Below the pieces are notes generated by a model. The model was not told where the DNA came from. It worked only from the letters and a program-made list of their open reading frames with translations, and did not search any database. The position numbers were made by a program, and so were the translations under genes. A DNA stretch of 64,000 bases from Eustoma russellianum (Eukaryota > Streptophyta > Magnoliopsida > Gentianales > Gentianaceae), in contig AP025040.1 in assembly GCA_036186865.1 (NCBI GenBank), forward strand, positions 31,378,950 through 31,442,949. The letters are read 5' to 3'. Numbering within the stretch: position 1 is the stretch's first letter; every line of letters begins with the position of its first letter. Below are positions 45,097 through 56,534 of this stretch, piece by piece.

Positions 45097-47774
45097 TGTT
45101 ACACCCCGTGTCTTTTAAGCGCAACTTTCAATACTTAGAGGTTAACCTTGAATGCAATTTAATTAATTATGTAAGATTATAAACTTAGTCACCTAAAACA
45201 TAGAAGAATAAGAAAGAAGGGTTCAAAATAGAGTTAAAGGTAATTCATAGAAATTACTTGAAAGGCCCCTACTAGAAGTTGAGGGAGTTACAAAAGTTGG
45301 TATAACCTCCCCATCTCAGCCATATTGGACGGTTATACCACAAAAGAAGAAGGAAAAATTCTGAGAAAAAGAGAGAGAAGAGAAAAGGAGAGGAAGAAGA
45401 AGAAGAAAGGAAAGAGAAGGAAGGAAAAGGCCATTCTAGGTTCCATTCTCATCAAAGTTCTGCAGTAAATCCGTAAGCTTAACTAGAAACAAAGGCAAGT
45501 AATCTTTCTATACGCTTTATGTAAATTTTGATACTTTAGGCCCTATGTTCTTACAAAGAGAAAACATGAATCACACATTAGTATTCTTGTCTTGCCTATC
45601 TTAAATGCTTCGTTATATGTGAGTCTTGTTGCTAAATGAGAAGTCTTGTTCTTTGGGCCATAATTCTGAAAATAGTTGTGTGGTGCCTTGTTATTTACCA
45701 AGCATGCCCATGAAAGTATATATTTTGACATGCTTATTGTCTTGCTCTACTCTTATGTTGATTGTCTATACTAGACGTTGAGAGTAAGTGCAGGAAATTG
45801 AGGGATGAGTGATGACATTGTTGTAGATTTGTTGTGTTGAGAATTGTTGATGATAACCTTTGAAGCTGGTGTATGATTGGAGAGTTAGAGTGGATGTTGT
45901 TGGGCATAACTAAGCATCAATTCATGATTAGATGTATGTTAAGTATGATGAATCTAGTTGTTAAGATGGATCTTTAAGTGTTGAATCTGGAAGGGTTGAA
46001 GAAGAAAGGAGTTGGGTGGAAGTTACTGCAGAAAAACTGCAGTTTGGCATCGTCAGAACACTTCGAACGCCTACATGAGGCGCTTCATGTCACTATAGGC
46101 GCTTCATGTAGCGTTCCATGTGTCCTGGAGCTTTCCCGTACAGAAAAACTGAAATTTAGAACCGTCAGAACACTTCGAACGCCTACATGGGGCGCTTCAT
46201 GTCACATTAGGCGCTTCATGTGGTGTTCAATGTGTCCTGAATCATCCCCGAACACTTCGAACGCCTAGTAGAGGCGCTTCATGTACCATTAGGCGCTTCA
46301 AGTGGTGTTCCAAGTATTCTGGAAGTATTTTTGACCCTTTAGGCGCCCTATGTAAGTGTAGTAACTTTATACACTTCTTTTGAACATAAAATGCAAGGGT
46401 ATTCGAGGTATATTTGAGGTGTAGATGGTAAGTTTGATTAAGTAAGCATAAGATTGAATTCTAGTGAATAAGTGAGACAAAGGACTTGGTTAAAACACGT
46501 TTAGGGAGAGTTTGAGGTGCAAAACCATATTCTTGATAGACAAGATGTATGTGTGTGTGTGCTACATGTTGATATGAAGCTATCTGTGCATCCTGCATCA
46601 TGACATGGGCACTTGCATTTGATTTGAGATATGTTTTGCAAAAGAACAAGAAAGGTAAAGTTTGCGAAAGACAAAATGGCTGCTGGTTGATCACAGGGTA
46701 TAAAAGTCACGTCTGCGAAAGCAGGGTATAAAGAGCGTGATCTGTGAATCAACAGCAGGGTATAAAGTATGTTATGGGGCCGTGGACCTATCTGCACGGA
46801 AAATGAAGTATTTTATGGGGCCGTGGACCTATCAGCACGGATATATGATATATGTAATGGGGCCGTGGACCTTTCAGCATGGATATATGATATATGTAAT
46901 GGGGCCGTGGACCTTTCAGCACGGATATATGATATATGTAATGGGGCCGTGGACCTTTCAGCACGGGGTATAAAGTTATGATGGCTGTGGACTGATCACC
47001 CACAGGGTATAAAGTTCTGCTACGCGAAGAATATGATATGTAAAGTGATGAAATGTTTGTGAAATGACATGCATGACATGTTTATGAAAGAAGGCATATG
47101 CATGGGTGTTGTGTGTGATTTTAAAGAAGTACATGCATCATGATACACGAAGCATAAGACTTGACATGCAAGAAACGTGGTTAGTCTATGACTTGCTTAT
47201 GTGATTCGTTGTTTTAATACATGTTGGTTCTCGTAACTGTGTTCACATATGTGCTTTATCTGTTTTGAGTAATTCTTATTAAGATGCTATTTGTTAACCC
47301 GAGCACCTTATTTTTGGGCAATGTTTTATACACTGGTGACTCGACGTGTGTGATTCCGTAGGGTGTATAGACGGGTTACTTGCTGGCGAAGTTTTCGCTA
47401 AGAACAATCATTCTGTCTCCTTTTCAGGTGAGCCTGATTATGAGTTGATATTATCGAAGACGACGGCGAGTGGGCTCAGTGGGATGATGGACAAGGGAAT
47501 AGATAGATGCTGGACTATTTTGTTTGAGTTTGAAACTCATTGTTATTATGTTGTTCTAAAACTTATGTCGGCTAGATGATCAAACAGTTTTATTTCCGCT
47601 GCAGTTTTCTGGTTGTAATATTGACAACGAAGGTTTAGATTTTATGACGTTTCCGCTGGTTTTAACTTACATTATGAAGGATGTATGCTTGATCTGCTTG
47701 ACGCTTCGTAGTTCTCATAGTAGGCTACGGCGGGTGCACTGGTTCCGATAACGGTATCGGGCTGGGGCGCTACA
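45097..47774 (+). repeat. Tekay-type 3' LTR
   Basis: Near-identical mate of 39033-41712; its copy of the 42-bp repeat is at 46793-46968. Confidence 0.93.
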
Positions 47775-47779
47775 ACATT

Positions 47780-47849
47780 TGAGATGCTTCTTCCCTCTCC
47801 AACCATCTGCTTGTCTCCTACTTGGGGGTTGTGCTCTATGTCTTCATCA
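47780..47849 (-). repeat. outer gypsy left (3') LTR, segment 3
   Basis: gatgcttcttccctctccaa...cttgggggttgtgctctatgtcttcatca matches 55150-55216. It ends in CA at 47849, followed by the polypurine tract. Confidence 0.85.
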
Positions 47850-47860
47850 TTTTCTTCCCT
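47850..47860 (-). other. polypurine tract of outer gypsy
   Basis: On the minus strand AGGGAAGAAAA lies directly before the LTR start TGATGAAG. Confidence 0.7.
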
Positions 47861-47889
47861 GTCGACAAGATTCATCCTTGAATGAGAAT

Positions 47890-48930
47890 CTACATGGACA
47901 CGAGATAAGCCAGTAACATTGAAAGTATTCGAAACATCTTCATACTTGCCTGGGGAAGGTGATAGCATAGGCATTTTTTTCGTTTTACGCGAGCAAGGAC
48001 TTTGAATGGGCCATCTCCTCTGGCATGCAATATAGACATCCACTCCTTTTGAAACCGCTCCTTGCGCAAAGGTATACATACTAGATCGCTTGATTCGAAG
48101 GTCACGTGCTTCTTCCTGTTGTTAGCTTGTTTTGTATATTGTTCATTTTTCTTTTCAAGCTGCACTTTTAGCTTTTCATGCAATTTCTTAACGTACTCAG
48201 CTTTAGCCTTAACGTCTAAGCTAGCACGTTCATTAGTAGGCAAAGGTAATAAGTCAAGGGGAGACAGGGGCTTGAAACCATAAACAACTCCTAAAGGCGA
48301 ATGAGTAATACCTATATGAAAATTCCGATTATATGCAAATTCAATGTATGGTAAGCAATCCTCCCAATTCTTTAAATTCTTTTGAATTATGGTGCGTAAT
48401 AATTGAGATAATGATCTGTTAATGACTTCACTTTAACCATCAGTTTGTGGGTGTGCAATAGTAGAAAACAAAAGCCTAGTTCCGAACTTACCCCCACAAA
48501 ACATGCTAAAAATGACTCAAGAATTTAGTATCTCTATCGCTAACAATTGTGTGAGCCGTACTATGTAAATGTACCACTTCTTTAAAGAATAATGCAGCGA
48601 TATGCGAATCATCGTCAACCTTTTACATGCAATAAAGTGCGCCATTTTGGAAAATCTATCGACAACCACAAAAATACTATCTTTATAGTGTTTAGACCTT
48701 GGTAATCCATGAAAAAATTCCATAATATCGGACCAAGGGATAGAAGAGACAGGTAACAGCGTGTACAAACCATGCGGTGGGTTTTAGATTTTGCTTGCTC
48801 ACAAGTAATGCAACTAGAACACAATTTTTCTACATCTATGTGCATATGTGGCCAAAAGAAATCTTCTCGCAAGATTCCAAAGTTTTAAAAATGCCAAAAT
48901 AAGTCATAAGGCCGCCTCCATGGGATTCCT
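47890..48930 (-). pseudogene. outer gypsy integrase remnant
   Basis: The zinc-binding segment reads F-F-W-P-H-M ... C-S-S-C-I-T-C near 48865-48800. In the core, the position of the first catalytic Asp reads I-M-E-F instead of the usual M-D-F, near 48740. V-V-V-D-R-F-S-K-M-A-H-F follows near 48660. A region with H-P-Q-T-D-G-like coding survives around 48450. The C-terminal part (48243-47890) has L-R-K-E-R-F followed by G-D-G-P-F-K-V-L, the GPF module typical of gypsy integrases, and an N-D-E-D-I-like tail. No chromodomain is evident. Stops and shifts lie at 48615, 48520 and 48250. Confidence 0.8.
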
Positions 48931-50215
48931 TAACCAACAATTCACGGATAGAACAACGCAGAATACACAACTTGTTTTCTTTAATTAAAAATCCATAAGT
49001 GATATAAAACTTACCAAAAGAAGATGCAATACATGCATCATAGATAGGGTGAAAATCTAAATCTTTGGCATACATTTCCTTTACGGATTCAAATCCAAGT
49101 AAACAAGATGAAAGAGAAGTAATCAAAGAGTAACGCCTAGATAATGCATCAGCTACGATATTATCTTTGGCTTGCTTATATTGAATCACATAAGGAAATT
49201 GTTCATTAAATTCTACCCAATTGGCATGTCTCTTGTTTAATTTTCCTTGGCCTTTTAGATACATAAGGGATTCATGATCCGTGTGAATCACAAACTCCTT
49301 AGGCTGCAGGTAAATTTGCCAAGTTTGCAAAGTTCTAACACATAAAGTTCTTTATGGTAGGTTGAATAGTTTAGTTGAGCTCCTTTGAGTTTCTCACTAA
49401 AGTACTCAACGGCTGTTTAAATTGGTTCAAGATTGCGCCTATACATATTCCCGATGCGAAAGTTTCTTCAAAGCTGGGCAACTTAAGAATAGGTGCGGTG
49501 GTAATTTTTTGCTTTAACAAATCAAAAGCCTTTTGTTGCACCTGGCCCAATGAAAACCAATTTCTTTCTCCACTATTTCATTCAAAAGGGGTAGCAATAG
49601 AAGAAAAATCTTTCACAAAACGCCTATAGAAACTAGTAAGTCCATGGGAACTCCTAACTTCACTAGTGTTCTTAGGTGTGGGCTATTCTATGAGAGATTT
49701 AATTTTTGCTTGATCGACTTCAATGCTGTTTGCACTAACTACATATCCTAAAAAGGTGATCTTATCAAGTCAAAATGAGCTTTCCTTAAAATAAGCATAG
49801 AGAGATTCCTTTTGCAACGTTTCCAAAACATCATGGAGGTGATCAATATGTTCGTGCAATGTTTTAGAGTAAATCAACATATCATCAAAGTAGACTACCA
49901 CAAACTTACTAATGAATGCTCGCAAAACTTGGTTCATTAATCGCATGAAAGTACTAGGTCCATAAGGTAGACCAAAAGGCATGACTAACCACTCATACAA
50001 TCCAAATTTAGTTTTAAATTCGGTTTTCCATTCATCTCCTTCTCTAATTCGAACATGATAGTATCCACTTTTTGAATCCATTCTCGTAAAGTACTTAGCA
50101 CTATATAATTCATCAAGCATATCATCCATTCTAGGAATCAGGTACCTGTACTTTATTGTGATTGTGTTGATGGCTCGACAATCTATGCACATCCTTCATG
50201 AGCCGTCCTTCTTTT
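48836..50215 (-). pseudogene. outer gypsy reverse transcriptase and RNase H remnant
   Basis: RT is clear in 50192-49770: C-I-D-C-R-A-I-N, then F-T-R-M-D-S-K-S-G-Y-Y, then M-P-F-G-L, and the active-site Y-F-D-D-M-L-I-Y-S at about 49890-49870. 49770-49330 is the thumb/connection region with several breaks. RNase H follows in 49330-48836: F-V-I-H-T-D-H-E-S-L near 49290, and D-N-I-V-A-D-A-L-S-R near 49150. The frame passes into the start of integrase (S-H-G-G-G-L-M near 48930). The F/Y-F-D-D motif is intact although the gene is not. Confidence 0.85.
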
Positions 50216-50749
50216 CAACTATGATGACTGGTACCACACATGAGATCTGCTTTCCCTAATTCGTCCCCTAGCCAATAGGTCTTCAACCTGTCATTGGATC
50301 ACCTTTGTTTCTTCCTGGTTAGCTTGATATGCTGGATGATTAGGTAGTTTTGCACCTGGGATAAGATCGATTTGGTGCTCGATTCCTCTCAACGGTGGTA
50401 GCCCTGCGGACTACTCTTCTAGAAACAAGTATGAGAAATCATGTATCAAAGCTGCAACTCCACTTGGCAAAGTGGAGGGTAAGTCTGAGTCAACAAATAA
50501 TACATCCTTGAAAAGTGTTAAAAGTACTGTTTTGCGCGACATCAAAGCAATGCGAAATTTCAAAGGATTTTGCGTAAAATGACTTCTTAACCAAGGTAAC
50601 TTTTCTTGCTCTAAAGTAGGCTGTGTAGCCGACTATTCGGAGTGTTTTTTTTCTTTTTCTTTATTCTTTTGTCTAGTCTATAACTCGCTCTTTTTATGCT
50701 CTTGTTTCATTGACTCGATGGACCGTTGTTCCACTTCATTTTCCTCCTT

Positions 50750-51180
50750 TCACTCCCAGTTTTTATACATTCTATGTTGATCTTCTAAAACCTTTTGTGC
50801 AGACAAAGCATGTAGTTTATATAGTTTTTCATTCATTTTAACTGTATATCTATTAAGGAAACCATCATAAGTTACTCGCCTATCATATTGCAACGGTCTT
50901 CCTAATAAGATATGACTAGCATGCATAGGGACTATGTCACACAAAATTTATCATGATAACTTCCTATAGAGAATGGTACCAAAACTTGTTTACTTACATT
51001 CACTTCACCGCAGTCCTTAAGCCATTGTAACTTATACGGTCTAGGATGATCAAGCAAGGGTAGGGCAAGTTTTCTTACCAATTCTACACTAGCAACGTTA
51101 GCACATGGTCTGGCATCGATAATCATGGTACAAACCTTTCCACTAACCATGCAACGAATATTAAAATATTTTTCTTATGT
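50750..51180 (-). pseudogene. outer gypsy protease remnant
   Basis: The frame 51150-50932 contains the aspartic protease active-site region, here I-I-D-A-R-P-C-A-N-V-A-S; plant gypsy proteases usually have D-G/S-G or D-x-G-S after the Asp, so the motif is damaged. It continues with L-Q-W-L-K-D-C-G-E-V and Q-V-L-V-P-F-S-I-G. The overlapping frame 50944-50750 carries C-D-I-V-P-M-H-A-S-H-I-L-L-G-R-P, the flap-distal conserved block, and a V-T-Y-D-G-F block. One frame change lies near 50940. It would have processed the polyprotein; it is inactive. Confidence 0.75.
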
Positions 51181-51344
51181 TGTTCATTTTCACCAACTCT
51201 AGATTATGCTTGAAGGCTTTTCTAATAACAAGAATTCCCTAATGTGATATGTTCTTCTTCGCTCATGTACTTCTCTTCCTCTAAGTCTTCCTCAATATTT
51301 TCAACTTTATCATGCTCAAAGGCCTAATAATAATCACCTAGAAT

Positions 51345-52440
51345 TATCAAGGTACATAACTTGTTTGTTAGGACATTGAGATGCTATATGACCCATGCCT
51401 TGACATCCAAAACATTTTATATCTCTCATCCTACTTGGAGGGTTAGAAGACATACCTTTTTGGAGAACTTTGTGCTCATTTTGCCCTTACCTTTCTCTAT
51501 TGTTTGGGATGGGCTAGTGGTCGACCGAGAATTGGAAAAGTTGAGGATGAAGTTTGTATTTTGCTGGAAAGTCCATTCGCCTCGGTTTTGAGGATTTCGC
51601 ATGAATGAATGAGGCTGCATGGTTCTCCTTTTGAGTTGCCTCTCCACTTTCTCTGCCCTATAAACCATGGAAATCCATGTCCACGTATAAGTGTAGCTCC
51701 ACCATGTTGGCTTATATCACATTCCAGGCCTCCTAAGAATCGCACTATTGTGGCTTCTTCTCTTCTTGCATGTTGGCCTGAATCAAACAGTTCCAACCTC
51801 CCTAAATACTACTCGTCAACGCTTCTAGTTTCCTGCTAAGGTGTTGCAATCTTTGGAATAGGGACCTTTCGTAGTGTTGTGGTCTGAAGCATCTCTTCAC
51901 CCTTTTTCATTTCCCTCCGAGGTGTTGATCCGACCTTCGTCTGTTCTTTGTCTCAGCTTTTGCAATTGGTCCCACCAAATAAGTGCATAATCTACAAATT
52001 ATATAACTGCAAAACAAACCTTGTTTAGTTCAAAAAAACGAATTACAATATCATATGAGACCTACCCTTTCTTTCCCACTCTAAATAGGACTTGGGGTCA
52101 CTCTTTATGTGGAATTGGGAAATTCCATCTTGACATTACAAGCTTCTTGGGAGGGTTGTGAGCTGCACATGGGTATCTCGAGAAATTCACCTCCTCCTCA
52201 AGTAACTCGGCAAAGTGGGGTTTGCTCGATGCCCTCTGGCCTTTCCTCCATCGGTGGCATTCTCATAGGGTATCTGCGATATCTTCCTCCTCCTCGGCCT
52301 CTACCTTCAAAATGGGCAGCCCTTTCTCTCACAATATTCTGTGACATTTGAGTCGCCCCGATGTCCTCTAATTGGCTCACAACCTGGTCCATTTTGTGGG
52401 ACATTCGGGTCATTATTTGTGCTATGTTTTCTAGCGTCAC
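51345..52440 (-). pseudogene. outer gypsy gag remnant with zinc knuckle
   Basis: The frame from 52440 begins M-T-L-E-N-I and contains an Arg/Gly-rich stretch (about 52310-52260). A broken retrotransposon-gag region follows: Y-L-E-W-like context near 52090, and W-W-D-Q-L-Q-K-L near 51975-51950. The frame 51796-51497 is the C-terminal half of the capsid-like domain. At about 51425-51360 a CCHC knuckle reads C-F-G-C-Q-G-M-G-H-I-A-S-Q-C. It would have packaged element RNA. There are stops and shifts near 52197, 52000, 51800 and 51430. The true N-terminus may lie slightly upstream. Confidence 0.75.
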
Positions 52441-54126
52441 AGGTATTTTGGTCGTTCTGAGGGTTGTAGGACCGAAGCACTACTCCCCGGTGTATTGGCC
52501 ATTTATATGATCGAACCTGAAATAGAACTTAAAAAGGAAGAAAAAACAAAACTAACACAAAGACGAAAGAACTATAATTACGTTAGGGAAAACGAAAAAC
52601 AAGAATATATTGCCTTTCCCCTCTAGTATATGGATTCACTCACTTAGGCTATTACCTCCTCTTTTTTCTCACTACATGCAAGCCTTTTACCACTCGCCTT
52701 GCGTTTCTCCACAAGATGCTAAACTAGAACCGACATCAAGTCGAGCAAACAAATTATGGTCTTCGAAATTCATCTTGTATATCTTCTCTAAAGGGGTGTA
52801 GGTCTCTTGACACGGCAGCCAAGGGAGTGGGCAGTCTCACACAAAGGTCGCACTAAGAATCGAAAAAATGCAAGAAACCAAACAAATACGTAACGGCTGA
52901 GCGAAAGAATCACTAAGGGGTTGCTTTGGGCAATCCTTAGTCAAATTTAGCCAAGAATGTGACTTAACTATGTGCCTTTAGTAGCCTATAGTGCAGAAAA
53001 TTTGTTCCAAATTTTATATGAGCAATTTGAGAGAATTTTATAGCCAAGGCCGGTTAGGGTTTTGACAACGGCAACAAGGATCATTGGGTGATACCTGTAC
53101 AGCTTCAACCCTTCTTTTTAGTAATGTATCAAGCTAAAATGAATATATATAATGCAAATAAGCCTCTGGATCAAAATTTACCTTTCTGGTTTTTTTTGAC
53201 TGAATGGGAGTGCCCTGTATAGTGACTTTATGAGATGTATTGATTTTTACAAGGCTCTTGTTAATTCACATGCTTCGCTTTAGCTTGTTTCGAATTTTTA
53301 TGTGAATTTTCCTTGGTTCTTGCTGTTGGGTGGGTTGTTTCGGCGATATTTTTGATGGTTTTAAGGGCTGGGAATATAGGTGTAGGTGGTGGTGTAGAAG
53401 CTGCTCGTATGCTGCTTTGGGTGTTTTTGGGTGTTTGAGGGTGCGGTTTTTGGGGTTTGCCCGGGTGGGGTGGCTTTTATTTGGGGGTTAGATGTTGTGT
53501 AGTCTAGGCTCTTAGACGGCTGAGGTGTGGGGCTTTTTTGTGTGAGGATTAAGGCCGGCTGTTTATGAGTATAATGTTAGGATCCTTTGGGATATTTTGA
53601 TGGCTAATTCGGGGTTCTTTTTGATTTTGTTAGGATGACTTTGTTAGCCCGCAAACCAACTAGAATGCACACATTATTCACACAAGAACAAATTGTAACT
53701 AAGCGCTTCTTTGCAACCAGATTGCAAGTTAATACTAGGTAGCTTTTTAGAAAATTATTTTATATGCGGCTGTTGGGAGGTCTGGATGCAAAATTCCTAG
53801 GGTTTCAAATCAACAAGCAAGACATAAGGAATATCCAAGTTGAGTGCAAGATAAAAGGAAAAGATGTAAACTTTATATGCAAATCTCTACTTAGTGTATG
53901 CTAGGGTTTTCGGCCAGGACCTTTTTTGATGAAGTTATGTAACCTGGCTGTCTGATGTGTAAACACATAAGAAACAACTTCAGCAAACCAAGAGACAAGG
54001 GAAGTGACAAAAACAGTGGGTGAGGATTTGTGTGTATGGCCGAGATTTGTTTTTTGAAGATGATGGGGTGGTTGTATGTATCTTATGAATGAATGGAAAA
54101 TACAAGATTAGAACAAGGAACCTTTA
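52441..54126 (-). other. outer gypsy leader between primer site and gag
   Basis: No ORF with recognisable homology was found. 53330-53520 is G-rich on the plus strand, with runs such as gggtggggtgg and ggtaggtggtggtg. The rest is low in signal. A leader of about 1.7 kb is long for gypsy elements, and part may be unrelated inserted DNA. Confidence 0.5.
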
Positions 54127-54139
54127 GACGCCGGTACCA
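54127..54139 (-). other. primer binding site of outer gypsy
   Basis: On the minus strand TGGTACCGGCGTC begins 3 bases after the LTR end. It starts with the expected TGG; the tRNA it pairs with was not identified. Confidence 0.5.
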
Positions 54140-54142
54140 AAT

Positions 54143-55216
54143 TGATGCGTGCTCCATAGAAAAACGGATCTTTCCTTGGTTCTAACGTGTCTTCCACAAA
54201 AAACACTGTGTGGTGACGAGAACGGTTCATGAAAACTACCCTTGGCGATGTGCCTCTCTCTTGGACAGAGCAATATCCATCTTCTTGAAGCTTATGCATG
54301 ATCCAAGAACAGCAATCCACCCCTGGTACGTGTCTTCAAGATGATAGGATTCTATTCTCCCACAACGTTTGCTCAAGACGTTGATACAGAACCTAGTTTT
54401 TATTAATGATCAAAGAAAACACAAGGAGAAACTTGTAAAAAGCATTTGGCTGATTTTCTCAATCAATATTCTTGAGTTTACAGGTGGATGACCTCGTTTA
54501 CATATAACCCTGCAAGTGATAAACCTAGTTTACAAGAGATAGGATAGGTCTCCTATTAGATTTTTATCTCCTCAGCATCTCATCAACATTGCACGCGATA
54601 TCTTGGTTATCTAGAGGCTGAATCTATCAATGTGGTCTTCTAAAAAATTGTAGCATCGGATGTCTAGTTTCCATAGCATCTTGAATTATCTCAAACCGAC
54701 ATTGTATGAGTGAGTTATGGCCATAATATCGAGAGATGGGTATATTGTGAAAAACATATTTTTTGGGCATTTTTCCCAAATTTAGAAAGCCTATTTTCTT
54801 ATCTTTACCTAACATTTTTAATGGTTAAAGACAACTTAAAAATATGTAAAAATGACCCTAAAATACATTACAAAAGAATACAAGCCATGAAGGCTGAAAA
54901 CTAGAGCATGCAAGACCTTTTACGCACAATCGATATAAGATCATGCCTACACGTTGTGTCCGGCCCTCGCACCATCCCATGCTCCTTCATCCTTTTTCAA
55001 AACTGATTTTGAGACTCAAAAAAATAGCACTAATGCTCAGCTACATTTTCCTCTTGATGTCGCACGATTTCTGCAAGTATCGTTATAACGTCCAGCTTCA
55101 GTTCTTTTGCTTTGCTCCTCGTAACTGGACACTTTAGTGTTTCATCGGACATGCTTCCTCCCTCTCCAACTCTATGCATGTATCCTACTTAGGGGTTGTG
55201 TTCTACATCTTCATCA
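54143..55216 (-). repeat. outer gypsy right (5') LTR, uninterrupted
   Basis: Runs from tgatgcgtgctccat to atcttcatca. It preserves the empty-site versions of both nested insertion points: atgatccaagaacagcaatcc near 54300 and gtgtttcatcggacatgcttcc near 55138. Confidence 0.88.
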
Positions 55217-55221
55217 AAACC

Positions 55222-55765
55222 ATATCATTTTTGTGTGTATGAATGCCTGCATTATGCGGAAAATAAATTTGTTGAAGGAGGACAGGACAACTCTAAGTTG
55301 TTGCTGAATATATGGTTTCATTCTTTATCATTTCAGTATACACGGTACCAAGAAAGATCAAACTAATTAAATATTACGTAGTTGTAGTTGATAGATAAAC
55401 AAGATGTACTAGTTTGTTGTAATATTAGATGGTAGAAATGTTTGTGTGGTAGTTGACAGATAAACAAGATGCAGTTCTATTTGAGAAACAAATGAAAATA
55501 AAATTGGAAGGATTTATAGAGGATTGGTATGAGAGCCCAAAGTCAAGAGCACTGACCGACTAAAGTAACTTCTTCAGCAGACGACGGTCAATTGGGAAGG
55601 TCTAAGGAGGATAAATGTTTTCTCCAAACGACATTCCGCTTATGTGGATTCACGGTCTGGAATCGGTGCAGAATATGCGCCGTGGCAGTCTTTGTGTCTA
55701 TGTACATATGTACGTACATATACATACACACAAAAACAAACAGATTTGAAAGTAAACCAAAAAAT
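55222..55765. other. unassigned flank of the nested stack
   Basis: No gene was recognised. A short direct repeat tagttga.agataaacaagatg occurs near 55386 and 55452. A stretch of ATGTACATATGTACGTACATATACATACACAC type is found near 55700. Confidence 0.5.
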
Positions 55766-55849
55766 ATATACATCGGTTCTGTCAAAACCGTAGTGTGAAA
55801 CACATCGTAGTTTTGACAGAATCACGGTGTGTCATTTTGACTTTTGGCA

Positions 55850-55920
55850 TTCGGCGATTCTTTCAAAACCACCGTGCACCGCAGTTTTTTACAAAACCGT
55901 CATATGCCACACTATGGTTG
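55850..55920 (+). repeat. left inverted repeat of the PMD unit
   Basis: ttctttcaaaaccaccgtgcaccgc followed by acaaaaccgtcatatgcc matches the reverse complement of 58466-58525 with small gaps. Confidence 0.6.
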
Positions 55921-56183
55921 TGTAAATAGCCCTTATTTTTCACTTCAAACCTTTTTTCGTAATTCTACACTATAAAAAATTCTGCCGAAATCTACACACA
56001 GCTCACAATATACATAAAGTAGACATGAGCTTCCCCTCTCTTTTCTTGTGAGTTATTTGTTTATTGTAATTTATGTATTGTAATTTAGTTATCGTTATCT
56101 ATTTATTGCAATTCAATTATTGTCATTATTTATTGTTATTTATGCATATGAAGTAGTAGTTAATTATTGTCATTTAATTATTT

Positions 56184-56480
56184 TCATTGCATGAACGTAT
56201 ATCGATATTTAATTAGTGTTAATTGATTATTTCGATTGCATGATCGTACATATAGTATTATTTAAATATTTTATTTACTTGTTCGATTGGATGAACGTAT
56301 ATTAATATTTAATTAGTGTTATTTAGTTGTCTCAATTGGATGAACGTATGTATAGTATTATTTAATTCTTGTTATTTAATTGTACCGATTGCTTGAGCAT
56401 ATACTAATATTTTATTATTGTTACTTATTTGTTTTGATTGTCCGAACGTGCGGACGTTTGTATTTTGTTTTATTATTGTA
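56184..56480 (+). repeat. AT-rich minisatellite, about 50 bp x 6
   Basis: Units starting cgattg.atgaacgta (with variants) begin at 56184, 56233, 56284, 56333, 56386 and 56435, each followed by at-rich ttaatatttaatta.tgttattta. Spacing is 49-53 bp. It lies directly upstream of the PMD pseudogene. Confidence 0.85.
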
Positions 56481-56534
56481 TTTATGTTTGTATTTAATTA
56501 TTTTATTTTTATGTAATGCATTTAGGTTTAGTTA

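Larger units (their letters stand above)
39033..47774 (+). mobile_element. young Tekay/Del-type Ty3/gypsy chromovirus, RT-deleted
   Basis: LTRs 39033-41712 and 45097-47774 (2680 and 2678 bp) run from TGTTACACC to GGCGCTACA. About seven differences were seen by eye (three substitutions and four 1-bp indels, which account for the length difference). The target duplication acatt is at 39028-39032 and 47775-47779. An iMet primer site and a polypurine tract are present. The interior is 3.4 kb: decayed gag, a trace of protease, no RT fingers/palm, then RNase H, integrase and a chromodomain in a long open frame. The lineage call rests on the C-terminal chromodomain and the integrase motifs. Confidence 0.93.
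30755..55216 (-). mobile_element. outer Ty3/gypsy retrotransposon, complete but interrupted by two nested elements
   Basis: The right LTR is 54143-55216 (1074 bp). The left LTR is split into 30755-30921, 38190-39032 and 47780-47849, totalling 1080 bp. Both LTRs run from TGATGC to TTCATCA on the plus strand. Removing the two insertions leaves 8447 bp. Internal order on the minus strand is gag, protease, RT, RNase H, integrase, as expected for gypsy. The flanks are aaact (30750-30754) and aaacc (55217-55221), a 5-bp target duplication with one change. No chromodomain was seen after the integrase; the protein resembles chromovirus-type elements of the CRM/Reina group, but the lineage is uncertain. 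All ORFs are broken. Confidence 0.88.

Noticed and set aside
53330..53520. G-quadruplex-forming regulatory region
   Set aside because: Several G runs exist, but their spacing is irregular and the location in a decayed leader gives no functional context.
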